A DNA stretch of 64,000 bases from Theropithecus gelada (lineage: Eukaryota; Chordata; Mammalia; Primates; Cercopithecidae). The stretch covers positions 154,248,645-154,312,644 of the forward strand of contig NC_037671.1 in NCBI RefSeq assembly GCF_003255815.1. Direction: 5' to 3'. The notes beneath the pieces were generated by a model. It was not told the origin of the DNA, did not search any database, and worked only from the letters and a program-made list of their open reading frames with translations. A program made the position numbers and the translations under genes. Numbering within the stretch: position 1 is the stretch's first letter; every line of letters begins with the position of its first letter. This document shows positions 61,301-63,355 of the stretch, piece by piece.

Positions 61301-63355
61301 GGGGAAAACATTTAAAAGAGACTATGTCTCCCACACCTTCAAATTTTAATCAGAAACAGCCCCATTTTTGAACCTGAGACAATGTTTCCATGCATTTCAT
61401 CCTGAACTTTCCAACGTTTGGCTTACACTGATTAATTCACTGGCTAGTGAAAGAGCATGGCATTGCCCAGAACAGGTGCAATAGGGAATACTCAGTGAGC
61501 TGGATGGCATCACACATTCTCTTGTTATTCTGATTGGAGGCTCTATGCCCACTACATAGCATTCCAGCAAAAGCAGATGTAAATCAAGCAGCAAGTTTGT
61601 CACATTTCACTTGCCTGCTGCAAGCTAGGCAGGCAAGTGCTCACACTATGAACTTGTCTTCCAGAACTTTTGTTGATATAGCCCGCATCATGATCCCTGG
61701 CAAGGGAGGAAAACACCAAGAAAAGGACAATGTTTTCCTCAGTATCCATTCACCAACTGCCAGTCACTCTTCCCCAGAGCCCAAAGCATATTGACATTGG
61801 CACAAAAAAACCTGTCTGTCTCTCCTGATGACCCAGCTCTCTAGCAGGCAGGGTAGCTATGCCAGCTTGCTTGCCACTTCAACATCTGTGGGTACATAGA
61901 TTTGAGAAAACACCTAGTGATTTCATTCAGATATAACGCATAAAACTGAAGAAACATCCACAGAATAGTAAAAAGCAAGTGCTTTTATAAATATATATGT
62001 GTGTATACACATGTGTGCATATTACCTTTAAGGCAGGGGTGCCAGAGAGAAGTTCTGAGAAAAGTATGGAAGGAAAATATCCCATATGATCTTGAGTAAT
62101 GTAGGATTTTTATAGGAATGTTGGAACACTCCTCAGTCCTCCACAGTTTACCTAATAACTCCTCCCACTACTACTTCCAAACCAAATGCAACACTATTAA
62201 TGGCATGAACACCCCAGTTGCTAAATTTTAGGAATATAAACATAAATCACCTGTTTTAGTTTGTTAAATAACAATTAACAATTAAATTTTTAAGCTTAAA
62301 TCAATTAACTTCACTTAGAATATTTTCCCTTTCTGTAAACAAATGAAATAGCTATAAACTCTTTCTTAGTAAGTACTAATACAGCCTTAATAGTTACTTT
62401 TGGCTGGGCATGGTTGCTCACACCTGTAATCCCCACACTCTGGGAGGCCCAGGTAGGCAGATCATTTGAGGTCAGGCGTTCAAGACCAGCCTCACCAACA
62501 TGGCAAAACCCTGTCTCTATTGAAAAAAAAAAAAATTAGCCGGGCATGGTGGCATGTGCCTATAATCCCAGCTACTGGAGAGGCTGAGGCAGGAGGATCA
62601 CCTGAATCTGGGAGGCGGAGGTTGCAGTGAGCCAAGACCACACCACTGCACTCTAGCCTGGGAGACAGAGCAAGACTCCACTTCAAAAAAAAAAAAAAAA
62701 AGTTACTTTCTTCCATACCTCAAGTTTCTCATTCACTTCTGAAATAACAAATGTTAGCAGAGAAACATGAAAAGGAGAATTATAATCAATTGCCCATAAA
62801 AATCTTAACTATTTTAAAAAGTTTTTCTATAACATCTAAAAAATTACCCCATTTATGAATTAGGAGCTTGTGATTTAAGAACAATGCTGCAGGTTTGTTG
62901 GCTCAGTGACCAGCTGTATGGCATTGGAAAGTGGCTTCTCAGCTCTAAGCCTCAGCTCACTCATCTGTAAAATGGATTAAGAACAATAACCATTACATTG
63001 TTTTGGGGTGTATTAAATGAGGTAGGCATCTCCTGATAACATCTGGCACATGGTAAGCACTCAGGAAGATACGTATATGCATTTCGAATCAGAAGATGGG
63101 GATACACATTAAAAGAAAATTGAAGGCCAACTATATGCTCAGCCTCACGTAATGATCCACTTGGGACTTTTCATTAGCATTTTAATAGAATTTGTTTACT
63201 AGAATTGAAGGTGAATTATCTCATAAGACTGTAACTGTTTGTTATGCTAATTAAAGGGGGCGGGGAAAACAAGAGAACAGGTTCAACATACCATCTCTTC
63301 CTTGGTATTTGTTTTCATTTGTTCTAAGTGACTGCGATTCAGTGTCATCTGGAGC
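5187..63355 (-). CDS. ARHGAP18: ARHGAP18, 3' part of gene (12 coding exons)
   Basis: This is a Rho GTPase-activating protein that speeds GTP hydrolysis on Rho-family GTPases. From knowledge of the family it limits RhoA signalling in cell shape, spreading and migration, and acts in the cytoplasm at the cell cortex. Twelve minus-strand exons join into 1,440 nt ending in TAG at 5189-5187. The product is residues 185-663 if aligned to the 663-residue human protein. An acidic linker comes first, then the RhoGAP domain (about 324-529, exons W4-W8, with a few residues in W9), a lysine-rich segment (W9) and a compact C-terminal region (W10-W12). Visible GAP features are the arginine finger in GLLRIPG (Arg365), the LLKLFIRELPQPLL helix (Lys404, Arg408) and MVMAPNL (Asn485). 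No frameshift or internal stop is seen. The 5' exons and promoter are outside the window. I identified the gene by recognising the protein sequence, so ARHGAP28 and ARHGAP40 are less likely. Confidence 0.97.
5390..5645 (+). mobile_element. Alu (AluJ/S), 5' truncated
   Basis: Starts at 'actttgggaggctgaggtgg' and ends in an A-rich tail with caaaacaaaac. It lies in the last intron, antisense to ARHGAP18 and 111 bp upstream of the W12 acceptor. Confidence 0.9.
6057..6112. repeat. (TG)n(TA)n microsatellite
   Basis: TG repeats to about 6082, then TA repeats, directly next to the poly-T end of a minus-strand Alu. Its length is likely polymorphic. Confidence 0.9.
6112..6415 (-). mobile_element. Alu (AluY-like), full length
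   Basis: Reverse-oriented Alu from the T-tract (gagacagtctcactctg) to ccgtgcccggcc. It lies between W12 and W11 in the sense orientation of the gene. Confidence 0.93.
7082..7143 (-). CDS. ARHGAP18: ARHGAP18 exon W11
   Basis: This 62-nt exon encodes residues 613-633, (S)GVAQTLKKGEVFLYEIGGNI, plus the first base of Gly634. The acceptor is ctcatag and the donor G|gtaagc. With W10 and W12 it completes the C-terminal module. The length is not a multiple of three. Confidence 0.95.
7621..7892 (+). mobile_element. Alu (AluJ) with 5' deletion
   Basis: Starts 'tggctgggtgtgaacccagc', so about 20 bp of the usual 5' end (including the internal promoter region) are missing. Both arms follow and it ends gagaccctgtctcc. 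Antisense to ARHGAP18 and upstream of W11. Confidence 0.9.
7979..8148 (+). mobile_element. MER5-type hAT DNA transposon fossil
   Basis: The start 'cagtggctttcaaat', a middle with aactcagatttagctggtct, and the end 'gtggaccactga' match the MER5 (hAT-Charlie) pattern of inverted ends around a short non-coding body. It is diverged. Confidence 0.65.
8149..8869. other. Intron sequence, nothing recognised
   Basis: Contains a GC-richer patch (8240-8350) and an otherwise AT-rich stretch. No exon or repeat could be supported. Confidence 0.4.
8870..9060 (-). mobile_element. MIR SINE fossil
   Basis: Reverse-oriented MIR core: 'tttactgagaatttcactta', then 'aaatgaggaagttggactta' and a 'ctagctgaaggtgaaac' segment. 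Strongly diverged. Confidence 0.55.
9785..9900 (+). mobile_element. MIR SINE fossil
   Basis: The MIR sense core is readable: 'ttctaccacctatg', 'tgtgaccttgcaaatct', 'aataatagcacttac', then 'gagtgctgttttgagg'. Diverged. Confidence 0.6.
10049..10133. repeat. Near-perfect 28-bp inverted repeat (hairpin)
   Basis: The arms 10049-10076 and 10106-10133 are reverse complements with one mismatch and are separated by a 29-bp loop. The loop resembles MIR-type sequence (ggccctgtgctag). Such a structure suggests a template-switch event or a decayed foldback element. Confidence 0.85.
11048..11172 (-). CDS. ARHGAP18: ARHGAP18 exon W10
   Basis: This 125-nt exon encodes residues 572-612 and two bases of Ser613: ADVPQGVIRVQAPHLSKVSM, then AIQLTEELKASDVLARFLSQ and E. 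It resembles the start of a small ubiquitin-like, Ras-association-type fold, but that is inference. It follows a 15.8-kb intron. The acceptor is ctttgcag and the donor AG|gtagag, which lacks the usual G at +5. Confidence 0.96.
11173..12149. other. Intron upstream of W10, AT-rich
   Basis: Start (acceptor side) of the 15.8-kb intron. A 114-codon plus-strand open frame at 11497-11841 has no recognisable domain or relative and is judged non-coding. Confidence 0.45.
12150..12366 (+). mobile_element. Alu fragment, 5' truncated
   Basis: Starts 'ctcaggagtttgagactagc' in the left arm and ends 'gagactccatctcaaaaaat' with an A-rich tail of aaataa units. A poly-T run at 12122-12139 precedes it. Confidence 0.88.
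12390..14466. other. Intron block, mostly unrecognised
   Basis: A 2-kb stretch inside the long intron. Part of 13750-14000 resembles the 3' end of an L2 element (caaggctcagctcaaatacc). The block 12500-13300 is GC-richer than its neighbours and includes a CCAAT-like motif near 12709, but I cannot place it in a known family. Confidence 0.4.
14467..14815 (-). mobile_element. MaLR LTR (MST/THE1), 3' LTR of a provirus
   Basis: Reverse-oriented LTR starting tgtattagtctcttctcg, with 'cccaagactgggtaattt' and 'ttacaatcatggcagaagg' blocks. About 14 bp at the outer LTR start (acacagccaaacc region) appear deleted where it meets the internal region. It carries no coding sequence. Confidence 0.9.
14816..16747 (-). 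mobile_element. MaLR internal region (MST/THE1-int), non-coding remnant
   Basis: Internal sequence of an ERVL-MaLR element in reverse orientation, interrupted by a younger Alu at 15130-15430. Open frames of 66-141 codons remain but no intact gag or pol frame is seen, so it is inactive. It runs to the point 'ggtaccaatatc' where the element's 5' LTR would normally begin. Confidence 0.85.
15130..15430 (-). mobile_element. Alu (AluS) nested in MaLR
   Basis: Reverse Alu from the T-tract to 'accatgcccagtct', flanked by a target duplication ccaaatctt (15121-15129 and 15431-15439). It is therefore younger than the provirus. Confidence 0.92.
16748..17295 (-). mobile_element. MLT2A-type ERVL LTR joined to MaLR internal
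   Basis: Reverse-oriented LTR from tgtattagtcatggttccc to 'caatattgaccatcaca', with 'gagtttattaaggagtattg' and 'gcagctgattagatggtgcc' blocks typical of MLT2A. It takes the place of the expected MaLR 5' LTR. No 5-bp target duplication is visible around 14467-17295. Confidence 0.8.
17296..18147. other. Intron block, nothing recognised
   Basis: No exon or repeat family could be supported. An 80-codon plus-strand open frame at 17898-18140 has no recognisable motif. Confidence 0.4.
18161..18441 (+). mobile_element. AluY with internal deletion and target duplication
   Basis: Young Alu flanked by gaagatgccaaac at 18148-18160 and 18442-18454. About 14 bp are missing in the left arm (gatcgagactacggtg in place of the longer consensus). 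Confidence 0.95.
18455..20582. other. Intron block, mostly unrecognised
   Basis: AT-rich. 19850-19925 resembles a MIR core (agcaagtcacgtaagctctc). The GC-richer patches near 18700-18800 and 19600-19850 were not assigned. Confidence 0.4.
20583..20866 (+). mobile_element. Alu (AluJ)
   Basis: Starts ggccaggtgcagtggctcac and ends 'gcaagatcttatctccaaaa'. A duplicated 'ccaggtgtgag' patch replaces part of the left arm. Confidence 0.9.
20945..21052 (-). mobile_element. MIR SINE fossil
   Basis: Reverse MIR core: 'ttataaaagaaactgaagcc', then aaatgacttgtcacactcac and 'ggcagagctggggc'. Confidence 0.6.
21390..21505 (-). mobile_element. Alu monomer fragment
   Basis: Reverse fragment with 'tgttacccaggctgac', 'gggctcaagtgatcctcctg' and 'agtagttcggactacagg'. 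Old and truncated. Confidence 0.75.
21606..22060 (+). mobile_element. AluY/AluYR interrupted by an assembly gap
   Basis: Starts ggccgggcgcggtggctcaa and ends in a very long A-tail containing a 100-N gap. The target duplication aaaaattatcattg lies at 21592-21605 and 22056-22069. The 'gagatctggccactgcactc' block fits the Old World monkey AluYR pattern. Confidence 0.93.
21917..22016. other. Assembly gap, 100 N
   Basis: Exactly 100 N inside the Alu A-tail, which usually denotes a gap of unknown size. No sequence content can be inferred beyond A-rich flanks. Confidence 0.99.
22110..22700 (+). mobile_element. L2 LINE fossil, part 1
   Basis: Pyrimidine-rich L2-like sequence with 'cgcagcatttggcattac', tctttctgcctgggcttc and 'aatccctagagatctctct'. 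It continues as a second part further right. Strongly decayed, no open frame. Confidence 0.55.
22840..23065 (+). mobile_element. MIR SINE fossil
   Basis: MIR sense pattern: 'atttggtttcaaattccagc', 'attctcattttcctcatctg', then acatgagacaatgtttatac. Confidence 0.6.
23070..23599. other. Intron block between L2 segments
   Basis: Pyrimidine-rich on the plus strand. I recognise no exon. Parts may be diverged L1M sequence, but this is not certain. Confidence 0.35.
23600..24520 (+). mobile_element. L2 LINE fossil, part 2 (3' end)
   Basis: L2 sense-strand landmarks appear in order: 'cacttatatgtctaatagac', 'ttccaatttctcaggccaaa', ttatctctcacctggattac, 'tttcactcagagtaaatcc', 'tacaaggccctatgcaatc', 'attctttctgcctggac'. 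The frame is destroyed. Confidence 0.8.
24530..25006. other. Intron block, nothing recognised
   Basis: No exon or known repeat could be supported. It ends with an ataaaac-type A-rich stretch just before an Alu. Confidence 0.4.
25020..25212 (-). mobile_element. 5'-truncated Alu with target duplication
   Basis: Reverse Alu from the T-tract to ggccaggctgga, truncated in the left arm. It is flanked by gattagaattttt at 25007-25019 and 25213-25225, so the truncation happened at insertion. Confidence 0.9.
25226..26628. other. Intron block downstream of W9
   Basis: Mostly AT-rich, with a GC-richer patch at 25240-25550 that I cannot assign. No exon seen. Confidence 0.4.
26629..26691 (+). repeat. G-rich (GGGGTA)n, (GGGT)n, (GT)n tract
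   Basis: A short run of telomere-like GGGGTA units is followed by GGGT and GT repeats on the plus strand. Its G-runs could form a G-quadruplex. It lies about 255 bp downstream of the W9 donor. Confidence 0.9.
26946..27086 (-). CDS. ARHGAP18: ARHGAP18 exon W9 (basic linker)
   Basis: This 141-nt exon (47 codons, phase 0) encodes IPKFIVNQVRKQNTENHKKD, then KRAMKKLLKKMAYDRDKYEK, then QDKSTND. It is strongly lysine-rich and likely helical, linking the GAP domain to the C-terminal module. The acceptor is tttctctgtag and the donor GAT|gtaaga. Skipping would keep the frame. Confidence 0.96.
27214..27516 (-). mobile_element. AluYR (young) with target duplication
   Basis: Reverse Alu with near-consensus sequence, flanked by aagactgccattttcc at 27198-27213 and 27518-27533. 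It sits about 110-130 bp upstream of the W9 acceptor. The 'gtctcggcctcccaaagtgc' and 'ggcttgagccaccgcgc' blocks fit AluYR. Confidence 0.95.
27534..28670. other. Intron W8-W9, remaining sequence
   Basis: A GC-richer block at 27580-27890 carries a 99-codon minus-strand open frame that I do not recognise. The rest is AT-rich without recognised elements. Confidence 0.4.
28671..28877 (-). CDS. ARHGAP18: ARHGAP18 exon W8 (end of RhoGAP domain)
   Basis: This 207-nt exon (69 codons, phase 0) encodes ALLEFLQRVIDNKEKNKMTV, then MNVAMVMAPNLFMCHALGLK, then SSEQREFVMAAGTANTMHLL and IKYQKLLWT. The APNL motif holds the conserved Asn (485) of RhoGAP domains. The acceptor is atttctgtttcag and the donor ACA|gtaagt. 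This is the longest coding exon in the window and was the first to identify the gene. Confidence 0.97.
28878..29354. other. Intron upstream of W8
   Basis: The acceptor-side pyrimidine tract of W8 lies at 28879-28890. The rest shows no recognised repeat. Confidence 0.4.
29355..29494 (+). repeat. 35-bp minisatellite, 4 copies, Alu-derived
   Basis: Four units start at 29355, 29390, 29425 and 29460 with a strict 35-bp period. Each has the pattern ctgggcatggtggtg ... cctgtagtc, which is the start of an Alu arm. Units differ at a few positions, so the expansion is not recent. Confidence 0.93.
29495..29620 (+). mobile_element. Alu fragment with (GAGAA)n tail
   Basis: The remainder of an Alu arm ('gtgggaggatcatctgagc' ... 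'agagaaaccctgtctc') follows the minisatellite and passes into gagaa and gacaa repeats. Confidence 0.8.
29667..29982 (-). mobile_element. Alu (AluJ) with long T-tract
   Basis: About 34 T residues, then gagaccaggtctcgctctg, and an end near 'ccaccatactcagctgag'. Sense to ARHGAP18. Confidence 0.92.
30225..30420 (-). mobile_element. MIR SINE fossil
   Basis: Clear reverse MIR core: 'ttacctccattttacagatg', agaaaacaatgtttgaag, 'tcatacagctagtgaac'. Confidence 0.8.
30421..31044. other. Intron block, nothing recognised
   Basis: AT-rich, no exon or repeat family supported. Confidence 0.4.
31045..31401 (-). mobile_element. L1 3'-end fragment (L1PB/L1MA type)
   Basis: Reverse L1 3' UTR landmarks: 'tttttgggatataggtgg', 'gattttggtgcgcctgtcac', 'atgcctttgcatcctcatag', ttggtttcttattcctgtg, then 'ggctgagtagtattgcatgg'. 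Non-coding remnant. Confidence 0.88.
31402..31427. repeat. (TG)n microsatellite
   Basis: TG repeats at the inner edge of the L1 fragment, with one TATG interruption. Confidence 0.9.
31495..31725 (+). mobile_element. MIR SINE fossil
   Basis: MIR sense pattern: 'gtttgagtcccagcacattt', tatttgtaaaatgggaatac, then 'aaggattgagataatgtata'. Confidence 0.7.
31838..32153 (+). mobile_element. Alu (AluS)
   Basis: Starts ggccgggagcggtggctcac and ends in an (aaat)n tail. A short imperfect flank repeat around gaactgtg suggests a target duplication. The right arm has a duplicated 'tatgcactc'. Confidence 0.93.
32157..34074. other. Intron W7-W8, unrecognised stretch
   Basis: Contains a moderately GC-rich block at 32900-33080 and A-rich runs near 33975. 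A donor-like gtgagt on the minus strand near 32830 has no matching coding exon. No gene supported. Confidence 0.4.
34094..34401 (+). mobile_element. AluY with target duplication
   Basis: Near-consensus AluY. The flanks share gaaaatttaaaaaaaa on both sides (about 34075-34090 and 34402-34417). It lies about 210 bp beyond the W7 donor, antisense to the gene. Confidence 0.95.
34614..34696 (-). CDS. ARHGAP18: ARHGAP18 exon W7 (RhoGAP core)
   Basis: This 83-nt exon encodes residues 428-455, (N)LPTKKQQLQALNLLVILLP then DANRDTLK, a helix of the RhoGAP core. The acceptor is tttttctacag. The donor AAG|gtcagc is one of the weaker ones in the gene, with C at +3. The length is not a multiple of three, so skipping would shift the frame within the GAP domain. 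Confidence 0.95.
34697..35590. other. Intron W6-W7, unrecognised stretch
   Basis: 35150-35195 resembles the 3' end of an L2 element ('aggtgcttataaatgcctg'). The rest, including a GC-richer patch at 34820-34960, was not assigned. Confidence 0.4.
35591..35857 (-). mobile_element. Alu with internal deletion
   Basis: Reverse Alu from the T-tract (ccggagtctcactctgtct) to 'caaagtgctggg'. Part of the arm junction near 35710 is missing. The flank 'agctcac' ... 'aatt' recurs on both sides. Sense to ARHGAP18, upstream of W7. Confidence 0.88.
35858..36619. other. Intron W6-W7, acceptor-distal part
   Basis: Unique AT-rich sequence. A weak MIR-like patch lies near 36065-36115. No exon. Confidence 0.4.
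36620..36779 (-). CDS. ARHGAP18: ARHGAP18 exon W6 (RhoGAP core)
   Basis: This 160-nt exon encodes residues 375-427, NLCQELEAKFYEGTFNWE, then SVKQHDAASLLKLFIRELPQ, then PLLSVEYLKAFQAVQ. The LLK-F-RELP-PLL segment is the second hallmark of RhoGAP domains and contributes the conserved Lys and Arg at the GTPase interface. The acceptor is tgcctatcag, preceded by a 19-U tract. The donor is A|gtaagt. Confidence 0.96.
36796..36814 (-). promoter_or_regulatory. U19 polypyrimidine tract of exon W6
   Basis: Nineteen A on the plus strand give a 19-U run in the transcript, 17-35 nt upstream of W6. It probably serves as the polypyrimidine tract for this acceptor. Homopolymers of this length vary between individuals. 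Confidence 0.75.
37145..37719 (+). mobile_element. AluY interrupted by an assembly gap
   Basis: Left arm of a young Alu (37145-37277), a 400-N gap, then a long A-tail. The target duplication gaaaaaaatc is visible at 37135-37144 and 37720-37729, so the gap hides at least the right arm. Confidence 0.92.
37278..37677. other. Assembly gap, 400 N
   Basis: N run inside an AluY in the W5-W6 intron. An Alu right arm would fill only about 170 bases, so extra sequence or a size estimate error is hidden here. Confidence 0.99.
37730..38244. other. Intron W5-W6, unrecognised stretch
   Basis: AT-rich unique sequence. No exon or repeat family supported. Confidence 0.4.
38245..38540 (+). repeat. GA-rich purine tract
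   Basis: About 300 bp of almost pure purine on the plus strand, with ggagg and aaagg units. The open frames through it are low-complexity and not coding. Confidence 0.9.
38541..39930. other. Intron W5-W6, unrecognised stretch
   Basis: Mixed unique sequence. The open frames on both strands show no domain. No exon supported. Confidence 0.4.
39931..40207 (-). mobile_element. Alu (AluS), 5' end lost
   Basis: Reverse Alu from a T-tract to 'ggcctcccaaagtg', where it abuts a second Alu. The usual last 30 bases are absent. Confidence 0.9.
40208..40511 (-). mobile_element. Alu (AluJ), older copy
   Basis: Reverse Alu from 'ttttatttttaagaaacagg' to 'aaccaccgcgcccagcc'. It shares its T-rich edge with the neighbouring Alu, so one probably inserted at the tail of the other. 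Confidence 0.88.
40851..40928 (-). CDS. ARHGAP18: ARHGAP18 exon W5 (catalytic arginine finger)
   Basis: This 78-nt exon (26 codons, phase 0 at both ends) encodes LISRIEEGGLETEGLLRIPG followed by AAIRIK. The Arg in GLLRIPG is the arginine finger inserted into the GTPase active site. By cumulative codon count it is residue 365, matching the human catalytic arginine. The acceptor is ttatgcacag and the donor AAG|gtaatc. Skipping this exon would keep the frame but remove the catalytic residue. Confidence 0.96.
40929..43665. other. Intron W4-W5, unrecognised stretch
   Basis: About 2.7 kb of AT-rich sequence with several short A-runs. No repeat family or exon could be supported. Confidence 0.4.
43666..44119 (+). 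mobile_element. Solo MLT2B-type ERVL LTR
   Basis: Starts 'tgtgatggtgaattttgtgt', has 'aaacaccagtctatatgttg', 'gtgggcctcatccaaacag' and 'tgtgagccaatt', and ends 'ttctctggagaactttgac'. An internal (TTG)n run lies at 43757-43780. No coding sequence. Confidence 0.85.
44120..45206. other. Intron W4-W5, acceptor-distal part
   Basis: Unique sequence with no repeat family recognised. No exon apart from W4 at its right edge. Confidence 0.4.
45207..45298 (-). CDS. ARHGAP18: ARHGAP18 exon W4 (start of RhoGAP domain)
   Basis: This 92-nt exon follows the acceptor tttttcttgcag and ends AAA|gtaagt. It encodes residues 318-348: (D)SGLFCIPLTVLLEQDQRK, then VLGTRIPLIFQK. This is the first helix region of the RhoGAP fold, where family members carry the F/G-x-P-L motif. 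It joins W3 (G|AT gives Asp) and W5 in frame. Confidence 0.95.
45657..45961 (+). mobile_element. Alu (AluJ)
   Basis: Starts ggccaggtgcagtggcttat and ends with an A-tail. The flanking aaagcaaata near 45646 and 45960 suggests a target duplication. Confidence 0.9.
45962..47779. other. Intron W3-W4, unrecognised stretch
   Basis: AT-rich. A 75-codon minus-strand open frame at 46179-46406 has non-repetitive composition but no family I recognise. No exon supported. Confidence 0.4.
47780..47945 (-). CDS. ARHGAP18: ARHGAP18 exon W3 (residues 263-317)
   Basis: This 166-nt exon encodes SFRLPKDKTGTTRIGDLAPQ, then KKVCHLALIELTALYDVLGI, then ELKQQKAMKIKTR, just before the RhoGAP core. The acceptor is tattttag and the donor is G|gtaatc. 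A second AG lies 8 nt inside the exon, and using it would shift the frame, so the outer AG was chosen. If the donor were ignored, the frame would stay open for about 42 codons into the intron. Confidence 0.94.
47946..48302. other. Intron upstream of W3
   Basis: Unique sequence between the W3 acceptor and the purine tract. Nothing else recognised. Confidence 0.4.
48303..48826 (+). repeat. Long GGGGA-type purine tract with gap
   Basis: More than 500 bp of nearly pure purine on the plus strand (gggga, ggagg, gaggg units), interrupted by 34 N. In the ARHGAP18 transcript it is a long C/U tract about 360 nt upstream of W3. It can adopt triplex DNA in principle. The open frames through it are artefacts. 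Confidence 0.95.
48454..48487. other. Assembly gap, 34 N
   Basis: N run inside the purine tract. The odd size suggests an estimated rather than arbitrary gap. Confidence 0.99.
49000..49190 (+). mobile_element. MIR SINE fossil with GA insertion
   Basis: MIR sense core 'ctacttactagttgtgtgac' and 'aatggcttaacctttctttc', followed by a short purine-rich insert at 49095-49150. Confidence 0.65.
49227..49540. mobile_element. Non-autonomous DNA transposon (Tigger-like)
   Basis: Terminal inverted repeats are visible: caggttgagtat at the left end and atactcaacttg at the right end, 314 bp apart. The body carries no open frame. I assign it to the pogo/Tigger-like group from memory of its ends, so the subfamily is uncertain. 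Confidence 0.8.
49922..50410. mobile_element. hAT-type DNA transposon fossil
   Basis: The left end 'cagtaattctcaaagggtag' and a body with 'actctcattctctcatgag', 'gtataacccacataaacag' and 'cttaataatttttaagtgta' fit a known non-autonomous hAT element. The right end is degraded. The subfamily is uncertain. Confidence 0.65.
50655..50840 (+). mobile_element. MIR SINE fossil
   Basis: MIR sense core: 'ttactatgtgacctttggc', 'gccttagcctcctcatctgt', 'gttgtggtgaagatcaaatc'. Confidence 0.75.
50993..51300 (+). mobile_element. AluYR (Old World monkey type) with target duplication
   Basis: Near-consensus copy with ggctcaagcctgtaatccc, 'gccgagacgggcggatcac', 'ccgggcgaggtggcgggc' and 'gagatccggccac'. It is flanked by aataaggtaagaattat at 50976-50992 and 51301-51317. 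The low divergence points to a recent, lineage-specific insertion. Confidence 0.96.
51318..51430 (-). mobile_element. MIR SINE fossil
   Basis: Reverse MIR core: 'ggtggagaaactgagactca', 'gccacaaagccagtgatgtc'. The AluYR at 50993 inserted at its edge. Confidence 0.65.
51431..52215. other. Intron W2-W3, unrecognised stretch
   Basis: Includes a small (TTTA)n run near 51990-52010. No exon supported. Confidence 0.4.
52216..52525 (+). mobile_element. Alu (AluS)
   Basis: Starts ggccaggcatggtggctcac and ends in a long A-rich tail with caaaac and gaaag units. The aaaataa-ggc flank recurs after the tail. Confidence 0.92.
52573..53744. other. Intron W2-W3, unrecognised stretch
   Basis: Unique or strongly diverged sequence. 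No exon or repeat family supported. Confidence 0.4.
53759..54035 (+). mobile_element. Alu (AluS) with right-arm deletion and target duplication
   Basis: Flanked by aaaacatacttttc at 53745-53758 and 54036-54049. The 'gccactgcactccagc' portion is missing: the sequence jumps from gatggtg to cctgggcgac. Confidence 0.93.
54153..54440 (+). mobile_element. Alu (AluS)
   Basis: Starts ggccaggcactgtggctcat and ends at 'gaaactccatctcaaaaaa', where the tail has become a TA/CA microsatellite. Confidence 0.93.
54441..54521. repeat. (TA)n(CA)n microsatellite at an Alu tail
   Basis: Alternating ATAT and ACAC runs grown from the Alu A-tail. Probably polymorphic. Confidence 0.92.
54523..54806 (+). mobile_element. 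L1M 3'-end fragment, part 1
   Basis: L1 3' landmarks: 'gcctggaaacaattcagatg', 'catccatacaatggagtac', 'atggtatgatttccag'. It continues beyond the following microsatellite and a young Alu. Confidence 0.8.
54804..54948. repeat. (TA)n(CA)n AT-rich microsatellite
   Basis: About 140 bp of mixed tata, caca and tacata units inside the L1M fragment, bounded by a 35-bp direct repeat. Confidence 0.92.
54949..55420 (+). mobile_element. L1M 3'-end fragment, part 2, with AluY insertion
   Basis: The L1M sequence resumes with a second copy of 'ctaagaggagggattg', is interrupted by the AluY at 55010-55318, and ends with 'ttttcaactttaacgttgg' type 3' sequence. Confidence 0.65.
55010..55318 (+). mobile_element. 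AluY with target duplication
   Basis: Young Alu flanked by aaaagctagactttt at 54994-55008 and 55319-55333. It is inserted in the L1M remnant. Confidence 0.95.
55559..55585. repeat. (CA)n microsatellite
   Basis: About 13 CA units on the plus strand. Confidence 0.95.
55711..56005 (-). mobile_element. AluYR with target duplication
   Basis: Reverse near-consensus Alu flanked by ttatgtgatattct at 55697-55710 and 56006-56019. 'gtggccggatctcagctc' and 'cgcccgtctcggcctccc' fit the Old World monkey AluYR group. Confidence 0.96.
56282..56352 (+). repeat. Tandem duplication, period about 37 bp
   Basis: The unit 'atgagttaagactattttt' plus acaaa occurs at 56291 and again at 56328 with minor differences. 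Confidence 0.85.
56353..56790. other. Intron W2-W3, unrecognised stretch
   Basis: AT-rich. It contains a short palindrome around 56670 (tcaatttaaattga). No exon supported. Confidence 0.4.
56791..56890 (+). repeat. GA-rich purine tract
   Basis: About 100 bp of gaagg, ggaag and gagag units. Confidence 0.9.
56930..57313 (+). mobile_element. L1M 3' UTR fragment
   Basis: L1M 3' UTR-like landmarks: 'ccttatttggatcctgactc', 'aataatggttatatggttat', and the end 'gtgaaattctgcataataaa' with an A-rich stop. Diverged. Confidence 0.65.
57700..58290 (+). mobile_element. L1M 3' UTR fragment
   Basis: A second, independent L1M 3' end: 'ccaaacagacatgacaaca', 'atattgtgacaattggga', 'ttctttcaacttttctgtgg', ending 'taaaataaaaagttgg'. 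Confidence 0.7.
58299..58418 (+). mobile_element. Alu left-arm fragment
   Basis: Starts gagccaggtgtgatggctca and ends 'gtgagacctcatcttt'. It lacks the right arm and passes into simple repeats. Confidence 0.85.
58419..58580. repeat. Compound (TC)(TA)(CA)(TG) microsatellite
   Basis: TC repeats, then TA, CA, TA and TG runs. The last repeat lies about 19 bp from the W2 exon edge, on the donor side. Confidence 0.93.
58599..58768 (-). CDS. ARHGAP18: ARHGAP18 exon W2 (residues 206-262)
   Basis: This 170-nt exon follows the acceptor ggtcccccag and ends CCT|gtatgt. It encodes an acidic, Pro- and Glu-rich linker (ASNLVGEEKLIPPEE, then NLEVSFAEQALNQKE, then KIQKSKGDDATLP). I see no known domain, and it is probably disordered or weakly helical. 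It ends in phase 0. The donor lies only about 20 nt from a run of simple repeats. Confidence 0.94.
58769..62401. other. Intron W1-W2, mostly unrecognised
   Basis: Unique AT-rich sequence. 59945-60115 resembles an ancient interspersed repeat ('ccacacagggctccaggctc' ... 'tacatagctggtcctg') of uncertain family. 61380-61900 is GC-richer and holds an 11-bp inverted repeat. No exon seen. Confidence 0.4.
62402..62700 (+). mobile_element. Alu (AluS)
   Basis: Starts ggctgggcatggttgctcac and ends in an A-tail. The agttacttt flank before and after (to 62401 and from 62701) is a target duplication. Antisense to the gene, between W1 and W2. Confidence 0.92.
62880..63072 (+). mobile_element. MIR SINE fossil
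   Basis: MIR sense core: 'agtgaccagctgtatggc', ctcactcatctgtaaaatgg, 'gtgtattaaatgaggtagg', 'tctggcacatggtaagcac'. Confidence 0.78.
63292..63355 (-). CDS. ARHGAP18: ARHGAP18 exon W1 (residues 185-205)
   Basis: This 64-nt exon follows the acceptor gtgtttag and ends at the donor G|gtatgt. It starts in phase 0 with APDDTESQSL, continues RTNENKYQGRD, and leaves one base (G) to complete a Glu codon with W2. It encodes part of the polar, probably disordered N-terminal half. It is the most 5' coding exon in the window, and nothing in 63356-64000 looks like a further exon. Confidence 0.93.
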
